NCBI RefSeq assembly: GCF_016919725.2 | Contig: NZ_JAJERH010000031.1 | Coordinates: 1-46,006 of the forward strand | Direction of reading: 5' to 3' | Origin: Virgibacillus sp. AGTR | GTDB taxonomy: Bacteria; Bacillota; Bacilli; Bacillales; Amphibacillaceae | Length of the DNA stretch: 46,006 nucleotides | Shown here: piece by piece, positions 32,883 through 41,031 of the stretch | How positions within the stretch are numbered: the stretch's first letter is position 1 | Layout: every line of letters begins with the position of its first letter | Notes under the pieces: model-generated | The model's input: the letters and a program-made list of their open reading frames with translations, nothing else | Databases searched by the model: none | What the model was told of the DNA's origin: nothing | Translations under genes and position numbers: made by a program

Positions 32883-33010
32883 AAGAACCCCCATTGTTCC
32901 ATATTTCTTATTTATTATAAGGGAAATATACGCATTATCCAACTATTTATTAGGACCGACTTGTTTTAAATAAGTAGATAATCGGGTACATATCTAAAGA
33001 GGTGTTGAAG

Positions 33011-34654
33011 GTGAATAAGGGGCTTAAATATAGATTAGTATATCGCTGCAGTATCATGATCTGGATGACAATCAAATTTATTTTTCTCATGTACAAGTTC
33101 CATTTTAGAAATAAAGTATGGGATGACCGGACGATCGCTAAATGGAATATATTAGTAACAAAATTAGCAAGAGAATATCGTAATAAGGCTGTTGAATTAG
33201 GCGGTGTATTAATTAAGGTTGGGCAATTCCTTAGTACAAGGACTGACTTTATGCCCGATGCGTTCCTCAAAGAACTAAGTGGATTGGTTGATCGTGTCCC
33301 ACCAATGCCGTTTAGCTATGCGCGGAAGCTATTAGAAGAGGAATGGGGAGGGGACATCTATGAATATATAGAGGATATTAAACCGACGTCCATCGCATCT
33401 GCATCCATAGGTGAAGTTTATTTAGCCAAGTTAAGAGAAGACCATTCAGACGTAGCAATAAAAGTACAGCGTTATCGTGTTGAGGAAATTTTTCATATAG
33501 ATTTTAAAGCACTTCGAATCGTTTTTTGGTTGATTTCTGTATTTACGTCATTTGGTAAGAAGGCCGATTTACCTTCCTTATACCGAGAACTTATCACGGT
33601 TATGAATAAGGAGCTAGATTTTCAACAAGAGTTAAAGCATGCCTGTTACTTTCAAGAGAGATTCCAAGATAATAAGGCCATACATATTCCAAATTATATA
33701 GAGCAGTTATGTACGAAAAAGGTCTTGGTGATGGAGTGGATAGACGGTGCAAAAATAACGGATGTCTCGTATATGCATCGACATCAGGTTTCAACGCAGC
33801 AGATAGCTAGAAGCTTATTTGACTTTTATCTAGAGCAATTTTTGAATGAAGGTATGTTTCATGCAGATCCCCATGCTGGAAACATCTTGATTCAACAGGA
33901 TGGAACGATTGTAATTATTGATTTTGGCATGGTTGGAGAGGTACGAAAGCAGGATACGCATTATTTCAAAAAACTAATACAAAATATAATTATGGATGAT
34001 TACGATCGGGTAATCGAAACATTAGATGAAATGAATTTCATATTACCTCAGGCGAATCGAAAGAAATTAAAACAAATGATTAGACAGACCATTGCTATGT
34101 ATCAGAATGGTTCATTAAATACAATGGATGCTCATACAATGGAACAATTAAAAGAAGATATTCGTTTGTTTATAAGTGATCAGCCAATCCAATTATCAGC
34201 GGATTATGCGTATTTAGGAAGAGCGATATCAATCGTTATAGGTATCCTACTAGCCATTTATCCAGATATAGATTTGCAGAAATGGGCAAAGCCTAAAATT
34301 AAAAAATGGTTTGGCGGGAGAAATTTAGCGGAATCCATTTATAAGCAATATGTAAAGGATGCAGTTCAACCAGTATTATCCTTTCCAAAAGCTATGTTAG
34401 GTTGGCTAGAAAATGGGGAAAAGGAAAGAAAGTGGGAGAGAGAGAAGCAACAAAAGCAACTGACACATAATTACTTTGTTTTACTTGAAGTAATCTGTTT
34501 TGTTCTACTATTGGTTAGTGTTAGCTGTATCCTATTTGCCTATTACCAAAACTTAAGGCGATTGACCACCATTGCTATATCCGGAGCAAGTATATTTGCT
34601 GTAATGATGATTTTATTATTCATGAAGCATTACCGCAACATTCGATCAAAGTAA
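33011..34654 (+). CDS. AarF/UbiB/ABC1-family atypical kinase
   Basis: A 547-residue membrane-anchored protein of the UbiB family, linked to lipid and quinone handling. Signatures with the start at 33011: KxGQ motif IKVGQFLSTR (K69, Q72), Ala-rich SIASASIGEVY replacing the glycine loop, VAIKVQ with Lys151, HADPHAGN (284-291) and DFGM (from 304). Two hydrophobic helices near the C-terminus (about residues 490-540) are typical of Bacillales members. I choose the GTG at 33011 because AGAGGTG lies 6 bases upstream; the GTG at 33002 overlaps that site. The phasin-like gene follows by 16 bases, an operon. Confidence 0.9.
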   Translation: MNKGLKYRLVYRCSIMIWMTIKFIFLMYKFHFRNKVWDDRTIAKWNILVTKLAREYRNKAVELGGVLIKVGQFLSTRTDFMPDAFLKELSGLVDRVPPMPFSYARKLLEEEWGGDIYEYIEDIKPTSIASASIGEVYLAKLREDHSDVAIKVQRYRVEEIFHIDFKALRIVFWLISVFTSFGKKADLPSLYRELITVMNKELDFQQELKHACYFQERFQDNKAIHIPNYIEQLCTKKVLVMEWIDGAKITDVSYMHRHQVSTQQIARSLFDFYLEQFLNEGMFHADPHAGNILIQQDGTIVIIDFGMVGEVRKQDTHYFKKLIQNIIMDDYDRVIETLDEMNFILPQANRKKLKQMIRQTIAMYQNGSLNTMDAHTMEQLKEDIRLFISDQPIQLSADYAYLGRAISIVIGILLAIYPDIDLQKWAKPKIKKWFGGRNLAESIYKQYVKDAVQPVLSFPKAMLGWLENGEKERKWEREKQQKQLTHNYFVLLEVICFVLLLVSVSCILFAYYQNLRRLTTIAISGASIFAVMMILLFMKHYRNIRSK

Positions 34655-34670
34655 TAAGGAGGAGATACAC

Positions 34671-34976
34671 ATGAATGATGTCTTAAAAAAAGGTTTTCTT
34701 TTGGGATTAGGAGCTGCAGTAACTAGTAAAGAGAAGTTTGAACGCAAGGTAAAGCAACTGGTCGATAAGAATGAACTAACACAAGATCAAGCACGCACGG
34801 TTCTGCAAAATTTTGTGGAGAAAGGTGAAATGAAAAAGGATGAATGGAATACGCAGCAATATGAGCAAACACAGAAGCTCGCTAAAGAGTTTGGATTAGC
34901 GACAAAGGAGGATGTTAACGAGTTACGGGCTCGTATTACTGAGCTTGAAAACAAGCTTGAAGATCGTTCAGAATAA
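34671..34976 (+). CDS. phasin-family-like small helical protein
   Basis: A 101-residue, charged, mainly helical protein. It starts MNDVLKKGFLLGLGAAVTSK, a short hydrophobic amphipathic helix, and ends in a heptad coiled coil (NELRARITELENKLED). It resembles the phasin/polyhydroxyalkanoate granule-associated annotations given to genes that follow aarF in Bacillales. There is no direct evidence of PHA binding. TAAGGAGGAGAT is an excellent ribosome binding site. It lies 16 bases after the AarF gene, so a functional partnership at the membrane is plausible. Confidence 0.8.
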   Translation: MNDVLKKGFLLGLGAAVTSKEKFERKVKQLVDKNELTQDQARTVLQNFVEKGEMKKDEWNTQQYEQTQKLAKEFGLATKEDVNELRARITELENKLEDRSE

Positions 34977-35458
34977 TGAATGAGGCTGCGATAAAATGAT
35001 TTCAATGTAAATAGGAAGTAATTTCGTGCAAAAACCCACTTGGGAAATATACTTGCTCTTCGGCTGATGACGGATTATCGTGCTATACACTAAGGGGGTG
35101 CCGATATCTTCCCAAAGGATAAGCGATACATCGCATGCAAAAAAAGCGCTCTTTTTTCAAGAAGTCTCGTCTCCATATATAGCGAATGCAATGTATGGTT
35201 CGTCTTCATGGTTTTGATTTCGTTCCTGCGTCATTTAAATGTGCCATGATGGCGATGAATATAGGATTTGAAGAAAATACTTCACAAGCTCGCTTAGGGA
35301 GGGAAAATTGTCATAATACAGGGAATCTATTTTGTCAAAAACAGTAGTTATCTGTAAATTCTGCCTATTTATCATATTGTAGTTGATAATCACCATAAAC
35401 CGAGGTACAATAGAATAGCATTATCAACTCGTTTCATACTAGGGGGAATCTTAAGCGT
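34977..35458. other. long intergenic region with C-like start
   Basis: About 480 bases. Five bases after the phasin-like stop it begins GAGGCTGCGATAAAATG, echoing the GAGGCTGAGACAAAA end of family C, but the body does not match other copies. It contains AAAAAAAGCGCTCTTTTTT, a short palindromic terminator-like sequence at about 35139. No gene is recognised. Confidence 0.35.
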
Positions 35459-35599
35459 ATGGTTAGCTTTTTAGAAATATGTAAAGATATGGAGAAGAAG
35501 CTTGGCAGAAAATTGCAGGATAACGAAATCAGGTTTTTGCAATGGATGTATAAACGCTATAAAGAAGAACAACCCAAAAGAATTTTGGAATTGGGGTAG
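35459..35599 (+). CDS. small hypothetical protein, 46 residues
   Basis: Open frame from the ATG at 35459 to TAG at 35597, beginning MVSFLEICKDMEKKLGRK and continuing EIRFLQWMYKRYKEEQ. The sequence is charged and amphipathic with regular aromatic and leucine spacing, so it is probably two short helices. TAGGGGGAA lies 14 bases upstream, a good but distant Shine-Dalgarno. A terminator follows at 35673-35703, making a self-contained short unit. I do not recognise a family; a small regulatory or phage-derived protein is possible. Confidence 0.45.
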   Translation: MVSFLEICKDMEKKLGRKLQDNEIRFLQWMYKRYKEEQPKRILELG

Positions 35600-35672
35600 A
35601 GAGTATGGAAACTGATGCTCATTCGTTTTTTCATCGAGTTGATAGGGAAAAAGATAACCAGTATACGAAAAA

Positions 35673-35703
35673 ACAAGGTCCTGCAATACTCAGGACTTTT
35701 TTG
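35673..35703 (+). terminator. intrinsic terminator of the 46-residue ORF
   Basis: GTCCTG pairs with CAGGAC around CAATACT and is followed by six or more T. Family A copy A5 begins about 5 bases after the T-tract. Confidence 0.75.
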
Positions 35704-35705
35704 TA

Positions 35706-35911
35706 GTCTAGGAAATTATAAATTAGGCCATGTGGATAAATATGGAGGTGTTAGGCCGCCGTCCAGCTCCAGCGCCCAGAAACGAGGCGACTTCATGAAT
35801 CGCCCTACGATATGCCATCATCGGCTCGCAAGCACACCGTGATTCCTTTATCTCCGTTGACTCGCTCCAGTCGCTACGTTTCTCATCGGGCGCTTGCGCC
35901 TTTGTTCTAAG
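35706..35911 (-). repeat. interspersed repeat family A, copy A5
   Basis: Reverse-orientation A element from TAGTCTAGGAAATTATAAA to TCATCGGGCGCTTGCGCC, with the GGCGACTTCATGAATCGCC hairpin. It is placed between the preceding terminator and copy B5. Confidence 0.85.
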
Positions 35912-36480
35912 TTAAGAAAGTATAAAATCAGTACAATGACTGCGTTAAGCGAAGTAGTTATTTTGAAATGTTTGATGTATATTGGCAATGCTCCGACTAA
36001 TTACTTCGCTTTCGGCGGGCGCGACCTCAACTAACTTTGCAAAGAAGAACACGTTGCAAAGTGGATTTTCGGCTCGCGCAATTTCCGCAGGAGTCTACGT
36101 AATTCGTCTCCGCTATGAGAAGGTGCAACAATTCTTGTCATAAGTAATAGGTTGACTTTTTTTACAATGGGTAAAGTGAAAATCGCTATCTGTGAGTATA
36201 AAAGCAGCTGTGTTCTTCATGCTAGCGTTGTAGAGCCTGATAATAGCGAAGGCTTGCCACTTCAACTCCTGTGGGAAATGTTTGACCTGAAGATCCACTT
36301 TTTTGAGCGGGTTTTGCTAAAAAAGTTAGCTGAAGGACAAACCACACGGAAAGGGAAGTGGGCAGCCGGAGTGGTGGTCAAGCAAGCAGTAGCTATTATT
36401 CCATAATAGCTACTAGAGGAAGCGTAAATCTGAGCATTTAGTGATAAGGAATGAGCGAATTTTGCTCCGTTTTTCTTATT
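35912..36480 (+). repeat. structured repeat family B, copy B5
   Basis: Full-length B element. Differences include GTGTTCTTCATG (one base missing relative to GTGTTACTTCATG) and CCACACGG in place of CCCCACGG in the long hairpin, which removes one G-C pair. The terminal hairpin is GAGC/GCTC plus T-tract, as in B3. Confidence 0.87.
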
Positions 36481-36525
36481 GTTATAGAAAGTGATTTATG
36501 AAGAGAGAATGATGCAAATAAACGT

Positions 36526-36554
36526 TTGTTTTACTGAAGCACAGCTTTTATAAT
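36526..36554 (+). promoter_or_regulatory. sigma-A promoter of ywdI-ywdK
   Basis: TTGTTT at 36526-36531, a 17-base spacer, perfect TATAAT at 36549-36554. The leader would be about 26 bases. Confidence 0.65.
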
Positions 36555-36586
36555 GAAAAGAGGTAGAAAAGAAAGGAGCAAGATGA

Positions 36587-36883
36587 ATGGCAGTGGCAAA
36601 TACCACAATCATACAAAAAATGATAAATGAACTAAACGAAGCAAAAGATCAAGATAATAACACTGAAGAGTTGGTGAAGCATATTCGTCATGTTCGTTTA
36701 TTATGTGATTTGTTCCTTGAGGATAGTGCAAAAGATCAAGTTAGGGCTAAGGTTAATGGTATTTCTCCCTTAGAGATGAAGGCGATGCTTGGTGATAATG
36801 ATGCGAAACTACATAGACCATCAAAACCAAGCTCGGGTAATGAACACGATGAAGCAAATGGGGATTCAATTTTTGATTTTTAA
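36587..36883 (+). CDS. ywdI: YwdI-family protein (DUF5327-like)
   Basis: A 98-residue soluble protein of unknown function. The N-terminal helix (TTIIQKMINELNEAK) is followed by HIRHVRLLCDLFLED, a pattern seen in YwdI. The C-terminus is disordered, acidic and Ser-rich, ending SIFDF. The position next to ywdK and upstream of gerQ matches B. subtilis gene order. AAAGGAGC precedes the ATG. It probably forms an operon with ywdK, 16 bases downstream. Confidence 0.82.
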   Translation: MAVANTTIIQKMINELNEAKDQDNNTEELVKHIRHVRLLCDLFLEDSAKDQVRAKVNGISPLEMKAMLGDNDAKLHRPSKPSSGNEHDEANGDSIFDF

Positions 36884-36899
36884 TAAAGAGGTGTAAATC

Positions 36900-37268
36900 G
36901 TGAAGCTATTTTTAGTATTAGGCATGATTAATGGGTTTTTAGCAGTAGCGTTGGGAGCGTTTGGTGCCCATGGTTTAGAAGGAAGACTTTCAGAAAAAGC
37001 TTTATCTACCTGGGAAAAAGCAGTAAATTATCAAATGTTTCACACTATGGCATTATTAGTAACAGGATTATTAATGATGAAGGCTGATCCTGCTAGTATT
37101 ATTTGGGCAGGCTGGATGTTCTTTATCGGTATCATTCTGTTTTCGGGAAGTTTGTATATTTATTCGACAACTGCAATTAAAACCTTTGCAATGATCACAC
37201 CGCTCGGTGGTGTAGCATTTTTGATTGGCTGGGTGCTATTGGGTACATTCGCTGTAAAACATTTATAG
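36900..37268 (+). CDS. ywdK: DUF423 membrane protein YwdK
   Basis: A 122-residue protein with four hydrophobic helices and the DUF423 signature GALGAFGAHGLEGRL-type N-terminus (ALGAFGAHGLEG at about residues 17-28). KAVNYQMFHTMALL, then LFSGSLYIYS and the C-terminal PLGGVAFLIGW follow. Function unknown. GTG start with AGAGGTG 7 bases upstream. Second gene of the ywdI operon. Confidence 0.92.
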   Translation: MKLFLVLGMINGFLAVALGAFGAHGLEGRLSEKALSTWEKAVNYQMFHTMALLVTGLLMMKADPASIIWAGWMFFIGIILFSGSLYIYSTTAIKTFAMITPLGGVAFLIGWVLLGTFAVKHL

Positions 37269-37284
37269 CTTTATATACGATAGT

Positions 37285-37536
37285 TTATAGTTGAAATAGG
37301 AAATAGATAGAAAATAATACGATAAGTACTGCACGAGCCACTTGCTTTAATGCTTGAATGGATTTGTATAAGTTCCATTCCATCATTCCATCACATACGA
37401 GACTAATGGAAATAAGGAAAAGACAGAAAAGAATTAAGAATAAATAGCCTTTTATAAGTGCAATTAATCCGATTACAGCGGCACAAGCTAATGTAATAAG
37501 TTCGACTAATATAAATTTTTCATAAGGATGCTTCAT
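37285..37536 (-). CDS. small membrane protein of unknown function
   Basis: About 83 residues from the ATG at 37536, which has GAAAGGA 8 bases upstream; an ATG three codons earlier overlaps that site. Three hydrophobic segments are visible (FILVELITLACAAVIGLIAL, LFLILFCLFLISISLVC and AVLIVLFSIYFLF). It is convergent with ywdK and follows the hairpin at 37569-37621, so it may be transcribed separately from gerQ. No family recognised. Confidence 0.65.
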   Translation of the reverse strand: MKHPYEKFILVELITLACAAVIGLIALIKGYLFLILFCLFLISISLVCDGMMEWNLYKSIQALKQVARAVLIVLFSIYFLFQL

Positions 37537-37568
37537 GGAATCCATCCTTTCTGTTTACTGCTAAACAT

Positions 37569-37621
37569 CTAATAGCTAAAGGGATAACACAAAGGAAGTT
37601 GTGTCATCCCTTTTCTATTAG
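37569..37621. terminator. terminator downstream of gerQ
   Basis: A long stem pairs CTAATAG and AAAGGGAT-ACACAA with TTGTGT-ATCCCTTT and CTATTAG around AGGAA. It lies between the gerQ stop and the small membrane-protein gene, and is symmetrical enough to work both ways. Confidence 0.7.
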
Positions 37622-37636
37622 ATCGTATTTTGATTT

Positions 37637-38086
37637 TTAACGTGGTGAGTATGAGGTATTTGCATATGGATACGCGTAATTTAGTTCTTCATCAAAGGTT
37701 ACATAGTCTAAATAAACCATCAGCAAGAGGTAGCGTTTACCCGTTTGCGGATCACTTAGAATAATGTGATCTCTGCCTGCACCTTCAATGATCCCTTTGA
37801 AAACTTTTGCATTCCACTGGTCATTATTTTCAAAAGTCATATAAACAGTAGCTTCTTTTCCTCGGTTTAAACGAAGAATATTTTCGATGTATGATTCCTG
37901 CATGGGAAGCATTCCCTGATTACTGGTCGTAGGATATGGTTGCTGTGTCTGTTGTTGTGTTGGTGGGTATTGTCTCATATTATAACTTGGATAATAAGCT
38001 GGAGATGAAGGTGGATAATAGTAATACGGATAAGGTTGATATCCGTTTCCTGCTTGCTGATTGTTATTTTCCTGGTTTTCACTCAT
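37637..38086 (-). CDS. gerQ: spore coat/germination protein GerQ
   Basis: Spore coat protein that anchors the cortex hydrolase CwlJ. The 149-residue protein has a Tyr/Pro/Gln/Asn-rich N-terminal half (QPYPYYYYPPSSPAYYPSYN) and the conserved GerQ domain from about residue 63: SYIENILRLNRGKEATVYMT, then GRDHIILSDPQTGKRYLLL and YLDYVTFDEELNY. B. subtilis GerQ is cross-linked by transglutaminase through lysines 2, 4 and 5. Here the first lysine is residue 77, so that mode is not conserved. AGGAGGG precedes the ATG. It follows cwlJ by 35 bases in one operon. Confidence 0.94.
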   Translation of the reverse strand: MSENQENNNQQAGNGYQPYPYYYYPPSSPAYYPSYNMRQYPPTQQQTQQPYPTTSNQGMLPMQESYIENILRLNRGKEATVYMTFENNDQWNAKVFKGIIEGAGRDHIILSDPQTGKRYLLLMVYLDYVTFDEELNYAYPYANTSYSPR

Positions 38087-38121
38087 GTAAAACCCTCCTA
38101 TTAGTAAATATTAATGCCTCA

Positions 38122-38547
38122 CTATCGGAAAACGGAAGGACATTCAGAGGCGGTAGGTGAATAGAAGCAATGAGACTTGAATCTTCCTACATTCCATTGA
38201 CCATACCATTGAGCAGGACAATCTCCAGCGGGCATAAAGAACCATAACGAATTTGTTGCTGGATGCTGTCGTTCTCCCTGAATGACTCTACGAGCTAACC
38301 GTTTATCAGCTTCGCGTGCTCGCTGGTAAAAGTAACCTTTTTGTGTCGCTTCAAACCCACCAGGGCTTTGGAATACCATATCATTAATCGTTCGAATTTC
38401 TGTAAAATCAAGACAATTAGAAATGACACGATTAATACCTGTATTACCTACCATAAGCATTCCTAACTCCCCGTCCCCCTCCGCTTCCGCACGCATTAAT
38501 CTTGCTAACAACGCCACATCATTATCTGTATGTGCGACAAGAGCCAT
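38122..38547 (-). CDS. cwlJ: spore cortex-lytic enzyme CwlJ (cell wall hydrolase, SleB-like fold)
   Basis: Degrades cortex peptidoglycan on Ca-dipicolinate release during germination. From the ATG at 38547 the product has 141 residues, matching B. subtilis CwlJ. The SleB/CwlJ hydrolase domain is complete: LLARLMRAEAEGDGELGMLM with the catalytic Glu, then NTGINRVISNCLDF, and WFFMPAGDCPAQWYGQWNVG. GAGGA lies 6 bases before this start; a start two codons earlier overlaps it. A sigma-E promoter is visible upstream. First gene of the cwlJ-gerQ operon. Confidence 0.95.
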   Translation of the reverse strand: MALVAHTDNDVALLARLMRAEAEGDGELGMLMVGNTGINRVISNCLDFTEIRTINDMVFQSPGGFEATQKGYFYQRAREADKRLARRVIQGERQHPATNSLWFFMPAGDCPAQWYGQWNVGRFKSHCFYSPTASECPSVFR

Positions 38548-38586
38548 TTGCATTCCTCATTTCTGTCCATTCTGGTTGCATTAGTA

Positions 38587-38614
38587 TATGTATGTGGCAG
38601 GCATTGAAAATATG
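38587..38614 (-). promoter_or_regulatory. sigma-E promoter of cwlJ-gerQ
   Basis: On the minus strand, CATATTT at 38614-38608, then about 13 bases, then CATACATA at 38594-38587. This matches the sporulation sigma-E pattern (KMATATT, 14-16 bases, CATACANT). It lies about 40 bases upstream of cwlJ, which is sigma-E controlled in B. subtilis. Confidence 0.7.
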
Positions 38615-38652
38615 TTATAAAATCAAATGTTACGTTTGCTTTGTTAAAGGAA

Positions 38653-38787
38653 AAGAACAAAAGCGCAAGTGCCCGATTAGAAACGTAGCGACTGAAGCGA
38701 GTCAACGGAGATAAAGGAATCACGCTGTGATTACGAGTCGACCCCATATTTACCCATAGGCTTAAATTTTATAATTTCCTAGACTAT
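38653..38787 (+). repeat. interspersed repeat family A, copy A6 (internally deleted)
   Basis: Plus-orientation A element from AACAAAAGCGCAAGTGCCCG to TTTATAATTTCCTAGAC. About 65 bases including the GGCGA...TCGCC hairpin are missing. In the direction of hemQ (minus) it starts right after the T-tract of the hemQ terminator. Confidence 0.8.
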
Positions 38788-38819
38788 AAAAAAGATGCCC
38801 AATTCATGGACATCTTTTA
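38787..38819 (-). terminator. intrinsic terminator of hemQ
   Basis: AAAAGATG-CC pairs with GG-CATCTTTT around AATTCAT and gives a T-tract on the minus strand. It starts 19 bases after the hemQ stop. Confidence 0.75.
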
Positions 38820-38837
38820 ATTCGCTAAGTAGGAGGC

Positions 38838-39584
38838 TTATATTTCCAAATATGTTGCTATTGCTTCATTTGGAAGATGGTTTCCCACAAAGAATTCACC
38901 AAATTCTCCGTATTTAGAACTTACTTCATCAAAACGCATTTCATAGACAATTTTCTTAAATTGCAATGGGTCATGAGCAAATAAAGTAACTCCCCATTCC
39001 CAGTCATCAAGACCAATGGAACCAGTTATAATTTGTGAGACTTTACCCGCATATTTTCTGCCAGTCATGCTATGTTCGTATAACAGTTTACCTCGCACAT
39101 CTTTTTCAAGCGTGTACCAGTTTTCATCACCATGGCGTCGCCGATCCATCGGATAAAAGCATACATGCTCCCATTTTGGTAAGATTGGTTTTAACCTTGC
39201 GGCTATTTCTGGTATTTCTTCCGGATGCTCTTCTTTATACGGTCGGTATTTTGAAAGTTCTACAATCGAAACATAGGAATGAGCAGGTATTAAAAACTCA
39301 CCCATTTTTGATTTATTCAATTCTGTTTCAATGGTAGCTAATTCATTTGTTGTAGGACGAAGGAACATAAACATAAGATCTGCTTTTTGCCCTACTATAT
39401 TATAAAGGGCATGACTTCCATCTTTCCCATCTTCAACTTTATCCCATTTAACAAGTAAATGTTGAAGGCTGTCGATTGCTTCCTTACGCTCATCTTCTGT
39501 AGCAAGTTTCCAGGAAGTCCAATCTACTGTACGAAAATCATGGAGGCTATACCAGCCGTCCATCGTTTCCACTGCTTCTACCAT
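38838..39584 (-). CDS. hemQ: coproheme decarboxylase HemQ/ChdC (YwfI)
   Basis: Catalyses the last step of the Gram-positive coproporphyrin-dependent pathway, decarboxylating coproheme III to heme b with peroxide. At 248 residues it matches the chlorite-dismutase-like HemQ family. The catalytic tyrosine is Tyr144 in VCFYPMDRRR. The proximal heme ligand is His171 in LLYEHSMTGRKYAG. GSIGLDDWEWGVTLF, the most recognisable family block, follows from residue 188. AAAGGAGAG precedes the ATG. It is divergent from pta, as in B. subtilis, where ywfI and pta are also neighbours. Confidence 0.95.
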   Translation of the reverse strand: MVEAVETMDGWYSLHDFRTVDWTSWKLATEDERKEAIDSLQHLLVKWDKVEDGKDGSHALYNIVGQKADLMFMFLRPTTNELATIETELNKSKMGEFLIPAHSYVSIVELSKYRPYKEEHPEEIPEIAARLKPILPKWEHVCFYPMDRRRHGDENWYTLEKDVRGKLLYEHSMTGRKYAGKVSQIITGSIGLDDWEWGVTLFAHDPLQFKKIVYEMRFDEVSSKYGEFGEFFVGNHLPNEAIATYLEI

Positions 39585-39724
39585 ATCTATCTCTCTCTCC
39601 TTTAACTATGTGTGTAAGGTTATGACGAGCACCTTTTAATTTATTTACGATCTGTTTTTACTATAGCATAATTTGGGCAGTATATTCATGACGTAAACAT
39701 ATCAATTCGTCATCGTTCGCTATA

Positions 39725-39754
39725 TTGTCATAAGACTGTCAAAAAACGTATAAA
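39725..39754 (+). promoter_or_regulatory. candidate sigma-A promoter of pta
   Basis: TTGTCA at 39725-39730, an 18-base spacer, TATAAA at 39749-39754, with a leader of about 70 bases. I looked for a cre site (CcpA activates pta in B. subtilis) and did not find a good match in 39600-39830. Confidence 0.5.
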
Positions 39755-39831
39755 GCTAGATAGGAATTGCTTTAATTTATGTAAAAAATCATCTACTATT
39801 TAACTATATCCATTTAGGAGGTTTTATAAAA

Positions 39832-40803
39832 GTGAGTCAATTATTTGAGCAAGTGAAAGAAAAGGTTTCTAACCAAAATAAATCTATCGTGTTTCCAGAA
39901 GGGACAGATGAACGTATATTGACAGCAGCTAGTCAGTTGGCAGCAGCTGACATCCTAACACCAATATTAATTGGTGATAAAACGGTTATTAAACAAAAGG
40001 GAGAGGACATTGGAGTAGATGTATCTCGTTGTAAATTGATGGATCCAGTTGAATTTCCAGAATTTGATTTGATGGTGGAGACGTTTGTGGAACGTCGTAA
40101 AGGTAAAGTTTCCAAAGAGGACGCGGAAAAAATTCTACTAGATGAGAATTACTTTGGGACAATGCTTGTTTACATGAATCAAGCAGATGGACTCGTAAGT
40201 GGTGCTGCGCATTCAACTGCCGATACGGTTAGACCTGCATTACAAATTATTAAGACAAAAGCAGGTGTCCAAAAAACATCAGGTGTATTCATTATGGTGC
40301 GAGGACAGGAGAAGTATGTATTTGCTGATTGTGCCATTAATATAGCTCCAAATAGTCAAGATCTTGCTGAAATCGCAGTGGAAAGTGCGGTAACTGCAGA
40401 ATTATTTGGCGTGGAGCCACGTGTAGCTATGCTTAGTTTTTCTACTAAAGGTTCAGCTAAGTCAGAGGAAACGGAAAAAGTTGTTGAAGCTCTAAACATT
40501 GCAAAGGAAAAGAATCCTTCCTTAACTATTGATGGAGAGTTTCAATTCGATGCAGCATTCGTTCCAAGTGTAGCAAAGAAAAAAGCACCGAATGCTGAAC
40601 TCCAGGGTGATGCTAATGTCTTTGTATTTCCAAGTCTTGAAGCTGGAAACATCGGCTATAAGATTGCCCAACGCTTAGGTGAATTTGAAGCAGTTGGTCC
40701 GATCTTACAAGGTTTGAACAAGCCTGTAAATGATCTGTCACGAGGCTGTAGTGCAGAGGACGTTTATAATTTAGCATTAATTACTGCTGCTCAAGCAGAA
40801 TAA
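39832..40803 (+). CDS. pta: phosphate acetyltransferase
   Basis: Converts acetyl-CoA and phosphate to acetyl phosphate and CoA in overflow metabolism. At 323 residues it is the short Pta form of Firmicutes. Visible family blocks: SIVFPEGTDERIL, MNQADGLVSGAAHSTADTVR, FADCAINIAPNSQDLAEIA, RVAMLSFSTKGSA and GDANVFVFPSLEAGNIGYKI. GTG start with AGGAGG 9-10 bases upstream. It is a single gene between hemQ and lipL, the same order as in the B. subtilis ywf region. Confidence 0.96.
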   Translation: MSQLFEQVKEKVSNQNKSIVFPEGTDERILTAASQLAAADILTPILIGDKTVIKQKGEDIGVDVSRCKLMDPVEFPEFDLMVETFVERRKGKVSKEDAEKILLDENYFGTMLVYMNQADGLVSGAAHSTADTVRPALQIIKTKAGVQKTSGVFIMVRGQEKYVFADCAINIAPNSQDLAEIAVESAVTAELFGVEPRVAMLSFSTKGSAKSEETEKVVEALNIAKEKNPSLTIDGEFQFDAAFVPSVAKKKAPNAELQGDANVFVFPSLEAGNIGYKIAQRLGEFEAVGPILQGLNKPVNDLSRGCSAEDVYNLALITAAQAE

Positions 40804-41030
40804 TGAAAGGGATTGTTTCGGAAACCTTTTTAGATGAAAAACTTGAATATACAGACTACGGAAGGAGAAACGGTTTACAGATCCACAGTGAGTGTTATCC
40901 TGAGGAGAGGCTGAAATTTGTTTTCCGTGGAAAGAAAGTATATTCCAGTTATCTGCTATGGAGGCTTAGACAAAAGTAATGAAAAACGAAAGATAATTAG
41001 TGTAGGTTAATTATCTTTCGTTTTTTTGGT
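40804..41030 (+). repeat. family C-like tail after pta
   Basis: Contains GGAGGCTTAGACAAAAGTAA and a hairpin at 40982-41027, corresponding to the outer end of family C. The region before it (40804-40955) has a separate GAGGAGAGGCTGAAATTTG echo and no gene. Confidence 0.55.
40982..41027 (+). terminator. intrinsic terminator after pta (family C hairpin variant)
   Basis: AAAAACGAAAGATAATTA pairs perfectly with TAATTATCTTTCGTTTTT. C to A and G to T changes in opposite arms relative to the hairpins after hxlR and ku keep the pairing. Repeat A7 follows about 5 bases after the T-tract. Confidence 0.85.
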
Positions 41031-41031
41031 G

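Noticed and set aside
39600-39830. cre (CcpA) site upstream of pta
   Set aside because: Expected from B. subtilis, but no sequence matches the consensus well enough.
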